Positions 57,045 through 64,000 of a stretch of 64,000 nt of DNA are shown here, one piece after another. Below the pieces are notes generated by a model. It did no database searches and was not told where the DNA came from. It was given only the letters and a program-made list of their open reading frames with translations. The DNA lies in assembly GCA_902577765.1 (NCBI GenBank), contig CACHAK010000003.1, forward strand, positions 58,683 through 122,682, given 5' to 3'. The stretch's first letter is position 1, and each line of letters starts with the position of its first letter. The DNA is from an uncultured Pelagibacteraceae bacterium (lineage in GTDB: Bacteria > Pseudomonadota > Alphaproteobacteria > Pelagibacterales > AG-422-B15). The position numbers and the translations under genes were made by a program.

Positions 57045-57806
57045 GTGAGAATTATCAATCCAAAAAAAATAGAATTTTTTTTAAAAAACTTATTTGGTTT
57101 ATCTGATAGCTATTTATTAAAAAAAAGAGCTAACAGGTATTTACGAAAAAATACTGAAAAGGAAATTAGAATACTAAAACAGCTTGTTGATCCCAATAAA
57201 GCATCAATTGATATTGGTGTTTATAGAGGAGTATATTCTTTTTTTTTAACTGAGTTAAGCGAGTACGTTTATGCGTTTGAGGCAAATCCTTTAATATGTG
57301 AAAAAATAAAAAGAAGCTTTAAAAACAAAAAAAATATTACAATAGAAAACATTGCTCTCTCTTCCTCAAAAGGCACCACAGATCTTAGGATCCCAATAAG
57401 AGATATTAATGCAGAGTATGACTTTGAGCAAAAATATAGACTTGGAACTGCAACAATCCACGAGGTCAATAACTTAGAAAATAAAAAATTTGAGACCATT
57501 AGAAATGTGAACAAATTGCCCTTGGATGATTACACTTTTGATTATCCAGTTGGATTTATAAAAATCGATGTAGAAGGACATGAGCTGGATGTAATAAAAG
57601 GTGGTAAAAGGCTTATTCTTTTAAATATGCCAATAATGTTAATTGAGATTGAAGAGCGTCATTCAGGTATTAGACCTTCTGATGCGATTAATGAAATAGA
57701 AAAACTCGGTTATTCATGTTTTATTGTAGATAAAAATTTTGAGCTGCAAAGTGTTGGTAATCTTGCAGATATAGAAAACAACAACTTTATTTTTTTACCA
57801 AAGTAA
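57045..57806 (+). CDS. FkbM-family methyltransferase (first copy)
   Basis: A SAM-dependent O-methyltransferase of 253 residues. SAM-binding elements are SIDIGVYRGVYSFFL near 51, the acidic YAFEANPLICEKI near 73-85 and the FkbM segment VGFIKIDVEGHELDVIKGG near 167-185. Two non-ATG starts are possible (TTG 57039, GTG 57045); I use GTG. The family modifies glycans and secondary metabolites; the target is unknown. The gene follows the tRNA so closely that it may be transcribed with it. Confidence 0.85.
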   Translation: MRIINPKKIEFFLKNLFGLSDSYLLKKRANRYLRKNTEKEIRILKQLVDPNKASIDIGVYRGVYSFFLTELSEYVYAFEANPLICEKIKRSFKNKKNITIENIALSSSKGTTDLRIPIRDINAEYDFEQKYRLGTATIHEVNNLENKKFETIRNVNKLPLDDYTFDYPVGFIKIDVEGHELDVIKGGKRLILLNMPIMLIEIEERHSGIRPSDAINEIEKLGYSCFIVDKNFELQSVGNLADIENNNFIFLPK

Positions 57807-57849
57807 ATTTTCACATACAGAATTACATTATTTGTATATTGTATAAGCT

Positions 57850-59193
57850 ATGAGAGCTTCAAGATTAGGTCGATATTCATGGACAATGTTTGACTGGGCT
57901 AATCAGCCTTTCTACACATTAGTAATGACATTTGTATTTTCCGTTTATTTTACGGATGTATTTATCAGTGGTGACGATGGAGCTCAAAAGTTAACTCTTA
58001 CTCAAACAATTTCAGGTTTAGCAATTGCAATATTAAGTCCAGTTCTTGGATCAATCACTGATATAAAGGGAAACCGAAAACTATTAATGGGAATTACCTC
58101 AGCATTATTTGTGATCGGTATGGCATTACTTTGGTACTCACCCCCAGGTGCACCAGAGGGCATTTGGCTTGTCATGTTTGGATTGATATTGGCATCAGCA
58201 ATGGTTGGATTTTCAGAGGTATTTAATAACTCAGTCTTAGCAAGTATCGAGACTCCTGAAAATTCAGGGTGGTTAAGCGGCATGGGTTACGGTGTAGGTT
58301 ATATAGCCGGTCTTATCGCGTTAATTCTATTTTTGATCATTTTCGTTTGGCCTGGCGGCGAAACAGATAGTCTGTATGGCTTGAATACTGGTGAATACGA
58401 ACACATCAGAATTGTCGGACCCCTCAGCGCATTATGGTATGCGGTATTTATCATCCCGTTATTTTTATTTACACCAGATCTTAAAAAAAATGACATTTCT
58501 GTTATCAACTCAATCAAAATTGGACTTGCTAATTTTATCAATACGTTCAAGGAGGCAAGAAAATACAAAAATATATTTACATTCTTGATTACAAGAATGT
58601 TCTATCAGGATGCCCTAAATGCGCTATTTGTCGTTGGGGGTGTTTACGCTAGCCTCGTTGTTGGAATGTCGCTCACTCAAGTTTTAATACTTGGTATAAT
58701 TTTAAATGTCTTGTCGGGACCAAGTTCAATATATGGAGGCTATCTAAATGACCTAATAGGTTCAAAAAATGTAATTAACTTATCACTTTGGGGATTATTA
58801 GTATCAGGAGTTTTGGGCTTATCAATTGATAAGGATACTATATTTTATTTTTTTACAGTTAACGAATATTCAGCGGGTGTAGAAGAATTCACATTTGGAA
58901 TATTTAATTCTGTGAGCCAAGTCACATATATTTGTGTTGTAATTGGAATTTCAATATTTTATGGCCCCGCGCAAACTGCTTCACGAGCATTAATGGTTAA
59001 GTTATCTCCGCAAGAAAAGATGACTGAATTTTTTGGACTCTATGCTTTTGCGGGGAAATCGACTGCATGGCTTGTACCTGGATTAATGTCAATAATATTA
59101 GCCCTTACAGGTAGCCTTCAATACGCAATGATATCAATTGTATTTTTCAATTTAATTGGAATTATTGGAATGTATTTTGTTTCAGAAAAATGA
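57850..59193 (+). CDS. MFS transporter, UMF1/Atg22-like
   Basis: A 447-residue inner-membrane protein with about 11-12 hydrophobic segments. The N-terminal SWTMFDWANQPFYTLVMTFVFSVYF (about 10-34) and GSITDIKGNRK near 72 are typical of the UMF1 family, related to yeast Atg22, an amino-acid exporter of the vacuole. The transported compound is unknown. It overlaps the next membrane protein (ATGA) and sits between two FkbM genes. Confidence 0.87.
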   Translation: MRASRLGRYSWTMFDWANQPFYTLVMTFVFSVYFTDVFISGDDGAQKLTLTQTISGLAIAILSPVLGSITDIKGNRKLLMGITSALFVIGMALLWYSPPGAPEGIWLVMFGLILASAMVGFSEVFNNSVLASIETPENSGWLSGMGYGVGYIAGLIALILFLIIFVWPGGETDSLYGLNTGEYEHIRIVGPLSALWYAVFIIPLFLFTPDLKKNDISVINSIKIGLANFINTFKEARKYKNIFTFLITRMFYQDALNALFVVGGVYASLVVGMSLTQVLILGIILNVLSGPSSIYGGYLNDLIGSKNVINLSLWGLLVSGVLGLSIDKDTIFYFFTVNEYSAGVEEFTFGIFNSVSQVTYICVVIGISIFYGPAQTASRALMVKLSPQEKMTEFFGLYAFAGKSTAWLVPGLMSIILALTGSLQYAMISIVFFNLIGIIGMYFVSEK

Positions 59194-59693
59194 TTAGTAA
59201 GTATCTTCTTTTTGTATCCTCCACCAAATCTCAAATTATCATTTTTATATTACTTAATATTTGTGGTCTGGTTTTCTTTTTTCTTCCTTATAGTATTTTT
59301 TCAAACATGCTCGATCTTCAGTTTTCTTACAATGAAGATATTGTTCTTAAATTTTTAAACGAAATGGGCCCTGATGGTCGTAGTATTTATGTTTTTTCGT
59401 CACTTCTACTCGATACACTGTATCCCATTTTATATACATCATTAATTCTTGGGGCTTATGTAAAGCTATTTAAAAATTCCCAAGTAATTTTAATTTTACC
59501 TTTAATAGCGTTCAGCTTTGACATCTTAGAGAATATCCAGATTACAATGTTGAATCTAAACTTTCCTGACATTAATGATACTAAAGTTTATTTATCAAGT
59601 ATGGCTACATCGGCTAAGTGGATTGCTATCTTAGTTGCATTTCTTGTATTAATTTATGGAATAGTCAAAAAGAAAAAAAAGCAAATCTCTTAA
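59190..59693 (+). CDS. Hypothetical membrane protein
   Basis: A 167-residue protein I do not recognise. Four hydrophobic segments are seen (about 15-38, 68-90, 94-112, 141-160), with a soluble loop between the first two (FNEMGPDGRSIYVF-like region, about 46-66) and a lysine-rich tail. It overlaps the MFS gene at its start and the second FkbM gene at its stop by one base, so it belongs to this cassette. Confidence 0.75.
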   Translation: MISKYLLFVSSTKSQIIIFILLNICGLVFFFLPYSIFSNMLDLQFSYNEDIVLKFLNEMGPDGRSIYVFSSLLLDTLYPILYTSLILGAYVKLFKNSQVILILPLIAFSFDILENIQITMLNLNFPDINDTKVYLSSMATSAKWIAILVAFLVLIYGIVKKKKKQIS

Positions 59694-60442
59694 TGTTCGA
59701 AAAAAAAATTCAGAAATTTAGAAAAAGTTTTTTAAGACGGTTTTTATTTTTAATAAAGAGAGAAAAATTATTATTCAAACTAAATGATATTGAACTCAAT
59801 CTTGATATAAGAGATTCAATCGACCGTGAAATTTATTTTACTGGTTATTATGAAGAAAAACAGATTCAATACTTAATAGAAAATATAAAAAAGCATAATA
59901 TAAAACGCTTTATTGATGTTGGTGCCAACATTGGCGTTTACGCTTTAACAATAGCAAACAGTATTCCTAATGTAATAATCGATGCTTTTGAACCGCATAA
60001 AGGAGCTTTTGAACGAATGGAAAAGAATATTATGCAAAACAATTTTTCAAATATTATTAAATGCCATAACCTTGCTTTATCCAATGAGAATAAAGAGGGT
60101 TACCTTTCGGCGAGTGAAAGGTTTGGAGAGTATCAATCTGGCGGTGCAAAATTAAGTTCTGATGGAAAGATGAAAATAAAGCAAGTATGTGGAGACAATG
60201 TACTGAAAGATTTAGATAAAACAATTGCAATTAAAGTTGATGTGGAGGGACTGGAATTATTGGTTCTACAAGGACTTGTAAATTTTATAAAAAATAATCG
60301 TATTTTTTTACAAATAGAAATTTTTGATCAAGAATTCACAAAAACCTCAAGCTTCCTTGATGCACATAATTTTAAATTAATTGAAAAGGGAACATTTACT
60401 CACCAAGATACAGTTAAAGACTATTTTTATACTAATTTCTAG
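59693..60442 (+). CDS. FkbM-family methyltransferase (second copy)
   Basis: A 249-residue methyltransferase. SAM-binding parts are RFIDVGANIGVYALTIA near 75-91, DAFEPHKGAFERM near 99 and the FkbM segment IAIKVDVEGLELLVLQGL near 180-198. The frame is open from 59618, but the ATG at 59693 overlaps the upstream TAA (TAATG) and starts a basic helix. It resembles the first copy only in family features, not as a recent duplicate. It converges with purH with a four-base overlap. Confidence 0.85.
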   Translation: MFEKKIQKFRKSFLRRFLFLIKREKLLFKLNDIELNLDIRDSIDREIYFTGYYEEKQIQYLIENIKKHNIKRFIDVGANIGVYALTIANSIPNVIIDAFEPHKGAFERMEKNIMQNNFSNIIKCHNLALSNENKEGYLSASERFGEYQSGGAKLSSDGKMKIKQVCGDNVLKDLDKTIAIKVDVEGLELLVLQGLVNFIKNNRIFLQIEIFDQEFTKTSSFLDAHNFKLIEKGTFTHQDTVKDYFYTNF

Positions 60443-62004
60443 TGTCTGAAGTGTCTTACACCTGTAAATACCATTGAAATACCAGCTTTATTTGCAGCTT
60501 CTATAACCTCATTGTCTTTCACAGAGCCCCCAGGCTGAATAACCGCTTTTGCGCCAGATGAAATCGTAACAAGCAATCCATCGGCAAATGGAAAAAATGC
60601 ATCTGATGCAACTACTGAATTTTCAAGAGAGTTTTCATCAGACTTTTCCATTTCACTATTTTTTTGTGAAGCAATTTTAGCACTATCAATTCTACTCATT
60701 TGTCCAGCACCAATTCCAATTGTTTTTTTATTTTTAACGTAAATAATCGCATTCGACTTTACATGTTTACAAACTTTAAAAGCGAACAGCATATCTTCAA
60801 CTTCACTATCGCTAGGTTTTTTTTCTGTAACGACTTTTAAATCGGATTTGGTTGTTTTTTTGAAATCATTTGATTGGATAAGAATTCCCCCTTCAATACT
60901 TTTAAAGTTTTGTGAATTATCATTTTCGTGCAGCGAAGCTAAAATTAAAACACGTAAATTATTTTTTGTTTTAAAAATTGCCTTAGCCTCGTCAGTAATT
61001 CCTGGTGCAATAATAACTTCTGTAAATATTTTTACGATCTCTTCTGCAGAGTTTTTATCAATTGTTTGATTGAGTGCAATGATACCACCAAACGCACTTG
61101 TTGTATCACATGAGAATGCTTTTGTGTACGCTTCATGCAAAGTTGATCCACTTGCAACACCACATGGATTTGCATGTTTAATAATAGCTACAGTTGGAAT
61201 CGCTTTATCAAACTCTTTAATTATCTGTAAAGCAGAATCAGCATCATTAATGTTATTATAACTTAATTCTTTACCTTGTAGTAATGTTGCTTGTGGGATA
61301 CCTGAATGTTGCATTGATGATTTATAGAGACTTGCGGATTGATGCGGATTCTCACCATACCGTAGAGTGGATGATAATTTTCCTGCAGTTGAGAATTTCT
61401 CTATCTCTTCATTTTGACCTCGATAAAACCAATTACTAATAAGTGAGTCATAGTAAGCGGTGGTTGAAAAAGTTTTTGCCGCAAGTTTTTTTCTAAATTC
61501 CAAAGTCGTTGATCCTTTATTTTTCTGCATTTCATCAATTAATTCGTCGTAATCGTTCGCGTCAGTTATTACAGTGACAAACTTGTGGTTTTTTGCAGCT
61601 GATCTCAGCATTGCTGGACCCCCAATATCAATATTTTCAATACAAATTTCCTCATTTTCCTCTGATTTTATTGTTTCCTCAAAGGGGTAGAGATTTACAA
61701 TTATTAAATCAATATCTTCTATTCCATGCTCCTCTTGGGACCGCACATGGTTCTTGTCGTCTCTTTTTGAAAGTAAACCCCCATGTACATTTGGGTGCAG
61801 CGTTTTAACTCGACCATCCATCATCTCTGGAAAATTAGTGAGAGAAGATATATCCGTTACTTCTGCACCTAGGCCAGCGATTGATTTCGCAGTACCTCCC
61901 GTTGAAATTATTTTAATATCATGTTCTTTGAGTGACTGAACGACTTTTTCTAAACCTGATTTATCTGAAACAGAAATCAGCGCAGTTTTTATTTTTATAT
62001 CCAA
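60439..62004 (-). CDS. purH: Bifunctional AICAR formyltransferase/IMP cyclohydrolase
   Basis: It performs the last two steps of IMP synthesis. The 521-residue protein has the N-terminal MGS-like cyclohydrolase domain (ALISVSDKSGL, STGGTAKSI, DGRVKTLHP) and the C-terminal transformylase with RYGENPHQSA, KHANPCGVA near 278 and the C-terminal GSVKDNEVI. It also uses AICAR released by HisFH. The only family-like start is TTG at 62004, one base after the rpe stop. Co-transcription with rpe is likely. Confidence 0.96.
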   Translation of the reverse strand: MDIKIKTALISVSDKSGLEKVVQSLKEHDIKIISTGGTAKSIAGLGAEVTDISSLTNFPEMMDGRVKTLHPNVHGGLLSKRDDKNHVRSQEEHGIEDIDLIIVNLYPFEETIKSEENEEICIENIDIGGPAMLRSAAKNHKFVTVITDANDYDELIDEMQKNKGSTTLEFRKKLAAKTFSTTAYYDSLISNWFYRGQNEEIEKFSTAGKLSSTLRYGENPHQSASLYKSSMQHSGIPQATLLQGKELSYNNINDADSALQIIKEFDKAIPTVAIIKHANPCGVASGSTLHEAYTKAFSCDTTSAFGGIIALNQTIDKNSAEEIVKIFTEVIIAPGITDEAKAIFKTKNNLRVLILASLHENDNSQNFKSIEGGILIQSNDFKKTTKSDLKVVTEKKPSDSEVEDMLFAFKVCKHVKSNAIIYVKNKKTIGIGAGQMSRIDSAKIASQKNSEMEKSDENSLENSVVASDAFFPFADGLLVTISSGAKAVIQPGGSVKDNEVIEAANKAGISMVFTGVRHFRH

Positions 62005-62005
62005 T

Positions 62006-62662
62006 TTAATGGCCTCTTAGTTTTTCAATATTATTTGCATACTCACCTGGGCCGCCTTTAAAGGTTGTGGTACCTGCAACAATCATATCAGCCCCAGCAT
62101 CGATGACTGATTGAACATTTTCAAAGTTGATACCCCCATCAACTTCCAAATAAATTTCTCTACCAGATTTCTTAATTTCTTCTCGAAGTTTTGATAATTT
62201 TTCAAGTGCAGTTGGAATAAATTTCTGACCGCCAAAACCAGGATGAACACTCATTACTAAAATGAGATCAAGTTTATCCATAAAAGGTTTAACAACTTCC
62301 CATTCTGTATCTGGGTTGATAGCAAGCCCAGCTTTTACATTTAAAGATTTAATTTTATTCAAACAAGTCTCTGTATCATCATTTGCTTCTGGGTGAACAG
62401 AAACGATGTCTGCCCCAGCTTCAACAAATTTTTCAATATAGGGTTGTACAGGATCAATCATTAAATGAACATCAAATGGCAATGACGATTTATCTCTTAT
62501 AGATTTAACAACATCCGGACCAATTGTGAGATTGGGAACAAAGTGCCCGTCCATAACATCTACGTGAATGTAGTCTGCTCCAGCTTGAGTGATATTAACA
62601 ACCTCATCTCCCAATGATGAAAAGTCTGATGCTAGTATAGAAGGAGATATTTTAACCGTCAT
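62006..62662 (-). CDS. rpe: Ribulose-phosphate 3-epimerase
   Basis: It interconverts ribulose 5-phosphate and xylulose 5-phosphate. The 218-residue TIM barrel has ISPSILASDFSSLG (5-18), the metal-binding HVDVMDGHFVPNLT near 33-46, HLMI near 66, MSVHPGFGGQKFIP near 137 and the catalytic Asp in EVDGGI near 173. It leads the rpe-purH run, divergent from the DUF1674 gene. Confidence 0.97.
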   Translation of the reverse strand: MTVKISPSILASDFSSLGDEVVNITQAGADYIHVDVMDGHFVPNLTIGPDVVKSIRDKSSLPFDVHLMIDPVQPYIEKFVEAGADIVSVHPEANDDTETCLNKIKSLNVKAGLAINPDTEWEVVKPFMDKLDLILVMSVHPGFGGQKFIPTALEKLSKLREEIKKSGREIYLEVDGGINFENVQSVIDAGADMIVAGTTTFKGGPGEYANNIEKLRGH

Positions 62663-62760
62663 TATTATGAAGCATTATTTCCCTGTATAGCAGAAACCCT
62701 TTTTGTTTCCCACTATTTTCATACTTTGATTAACTTTAAATTGGGATTACATTGTATCGT

Positions 62761-62913
62761 ATGATCACAAAAAAAAGTCAGGTCACAGATCAAAAAAAGA
62801 AGAAAGAGTCAGAACCTCCACAAAAAAAGAAAAAAGAAATTGGAGGGGCTGATGGACCAGAGCCCACGCGTTACGGAGATTGGGAAAAGAAGGGAATCAC
62901 ATCAGATTTTTGA
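62761..62913 (+). CDS. DUF1674 protein (SDHAF4-like succinate dehydrogenase assembly factor)
   Basis: A 50-residue gene identified by its C terminus: GGADGPEPTRYGDWEKKG followed by SDF. This matches DUF1674, the bacterial relatives of mitochondrial SDHAF4, which helps assemble succinate dehydrogenase. The N-terminal half is lysine-rich and low in complexity. Neighbourhood with purH and rpe is usual in alphaproteobacteria. TTGATT (62726-62731) and TACATT (62748-62753) could be its promoter, placing the transcript start at the ATG itself. Confidence 0.88.
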   Translation: MITKKSQVTDQKKKKESEPPQKKKKEIGGADGPEPTRYGDWEKKGITSDF

Positions 62914-62976
62914 TCTTTTTAATGAATTTTAAAGACATTGCAGGTTAATAAACATCATTAATAGTTAAGATTTTAG

Positions 62977-62985
62977 TGATATAAT
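62977..62985 (+). promoter_or_regulatory. Extended -10 promoter of the surface lipoprotein gene
   Basis: TGATATAAT contains a perfect TATAAT (62980-62985) preceded by TG at the extended -10 position. No good -35 is seen 17 bases upstream, as is usual for extended -10 promoters. The expected start near 62992 gives a leader of about 22 bases to the ATG at 63014. Confidence 0.5.
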
Positions 62986-63013
62986 ATTTCATCTTTTATC
63001 TTATTATGATTGA

Positions 63014-64000
63014 ATGTTTTTTTTAAGATCATTAGCAATAACATTTATAATTTCATTGCTGTACTCATGTGGTGGCGGAGGTAGCTCAAGTACAACAAGT
63101 AGCTCTTCCTCTTCATCCTCCTCATCTTCATCTTCAGCGGCGACATTAAGTGCTTATAAAGAAGCAGATGCGGTAGCCTTAAACTTTACAACTTCACTTA
63201 GTAGCGCCCCAACTCTTTCATCTCATATTTTAAGAGGTTTTGATACCGATGTCGCCTCATCATTTTACGGCTTTGGAGATACTGGGTCCTTTACAGTAAA
63301 TGCCGCTACAGATGCCTTTTCTATAAGTATAACAGAATATTATGCATCACCAAAAATAGGTCATAATTTTAGTACTTCTGATATTTATGATACTTTTACC
63401 TATGATAGCGTAAACACCTTAAGCTCAACAATTTATGAATATGGTTATACTACGGGTACAAATAATTATTTTGTTTACGTAGAAGTTCCAGATAACTACT
63501 CGTATCAAACTTTTTTTTATTGGACTGATGGTGTTTTTCCGACTCACCTTACAGACTATACGAGCAGGAACTATGCAGTAACGGGAACTTTTACCGAGAC
63601 ATCTAGTTTACCAAGCGCAGGAACTGCAACATATAGAGGAGGAATGTATGGGAATCATATGCAAGGTTTAGCAGATATGGTGCTTGAAGGCGATGCACTA
63701 TTTGCAGTTAATTGGGGAACTGAAGTGATAAGTGGAGGATTTACTAATGTTAAGCAGACGTATAACAACTCTACAACTACACTTGGTGATTTCACAATGG
63801 TAGATTTTTCTGGCAATCCTCATGCTGTAAGCATAAGTGAAGGAAATTTTCAGAGTGCAATACAAGGACCCTCTTTCAATGCTTGGTCAGCAGGCGCAAG
63901 TGCAATAGTTGGAGATTTTTTTGGACCAACAGGAGAAGAGATTGGGGGTACTTGGCATTTCTATAAAAATAATGATTGGTCTGGAGCAGCAGCAGGTTAC
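63014..64000 (+). CDS. Surface lipoprotein, TbpB-like beta-barrel type (partial, runs off the window)
   Basis: The frame is open for 329 codons from the ATG at 63014 to the window edge. A signal with lipobox LYSC (Cys19) is followed by four Gly and a serine-rich linker (about residues 24-41, mostly Ser), a layout typical of surface-exposed lipoproteins. The mature part is Thr/Ser/Tyr/Gly-rich beta sequence. Near residue 308 it has GDFFGPTGEEIGGTW, close to the conserved strand of transferrin-binding-protein-like barrels. A role in binding a host or environmental ligand is inferred. An eight-T run lies directly after the ATG. The C terminus is not visible. Confidence 0.75.
   Translation, partial: MFFLRSLAITFIISLLYSCGGGGSSSTTSSSSSSSSSSSSSAATLSAYKEADAVALNFTTSLSSAPTLSSHILRGFDTDVASSFYGFGDTGSFTVNAATDAFSISITEYYASPKIGHNFSTSDIYDTFTYDSVNTLSSTIYEYGYTTGTNNYFVYVEVPDNYSYQTFFYWTDGVFPTHLTDYTSRNYAVTGTFTETSSLPSAGTATYRGGMYGNHMQGLADMVLEGDALFAVNWGTEVISGGFTNVKQTYNNSTTTLGDFTMVDFSGNPHAVSISEGNFQSAIQGPSFNAWSAGASAIVGDFFGPTGEEIGGTWHFYKNNDWSGAAAGY

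Noticed and set aside
1..64000. CRISPR arrays, insertion sequences, prophage genes, rRNA genes
   Set aside because: No regularly spaced repeats, transposase or integrase motifs, phage structural genes or rRNA sequence were seen.

Overview
The window is a gene-dense, visibly AT-rich piece of a bacterial chromosome, most likely from a streamlined marine alphaproteobacterium. The placement is an inference. It rests on the gene order (rph/grpE/dnaK/dnaJ; his genes with hslVU; Tim44-fxsA-secB; dnaQ-coaE-aroE-maf next to hemE-hemH-hemJ-rho; mnmE-mnmG-rsmG-parA-parB; holA-lptE-leuS-DUF3576; ftsK-lolA; purH-rpe-DUF1674), together with very short intergenic gaps, many start/stop overlaps and a TPR-sulfotransferase. 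Pelagibacterales- or AEGEAN-169/HIMB59-like bacteria fit, but I cannot name a genus.

Layout. 1-7 kb: malic enzyme, an esterase, gshB, a BON lipoprotein, rsmI and an LpoA/LppC-type lipoprotein. 7-13.7 kb: rdgB-rph divergent from grpE-dnaK-dnaJ, then dapB and nth. 13.7-18.7 kb: two SDR oxidoreductases (one frameshifted), an adenosine-kinase-like sugar kinase, a GT9 glycosyltransferase, a quinone-reductase-like MDR enzyme and a thioesterase. 18.7-25 kb: histidine genes (hisB, H, A, F, E) interleaved with a peroxiredoxin and a DUF1330 gene, and divergent hslVU. 25-41 kb: the classical alphaproteobacterial origin neighbourhood, with maf-aroE-coaE-dnaQ running left, hem genes and rho running right, then mnmE-mnmG-rsmG-parAB with a perfect parS inside rsmG. 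41-47.5 kb: holA, lptE, a TPR-sulfotransferase, leuS, DUF3576. 47.5-56.9 kb: a porin with a clear terminator, yggS, an L,D-transpeptidase, an atypical response regulator, a PuuA-like glutamine synthetase, lolA, ftsK, ubiH and a LON-domain protein. 56.9-60.4 kb: tRNA-Gly followed by a small cassette of two FkbM methyltransferases, an MFS transporter and a membrane protein. 60.4-64 kb: purH, rpe, a 50-codon DUF1674 gene and a surface lipoprotein cut by the window edge.

How it fits together. Most of the window is core housekeeping: chaperones and proteolysis with sigma-32-like promoters, histidine, haem and purine synthesis, tRNA modification, chromosome segregation, and envelope lipoprotein and LPS transport. 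The most notable non-coding element is the 273-bp maf-hemE gap, the position of the known Caulobacter and Rickettsia origins. Here genes diverge and degenerate DnaA boxes cluster, and a perfect parS lies about 8.4 kb away. No gene-free stretch exceeds 300 bases. I saw no insertion sequence, prophage, CRISPR array or rRNA.
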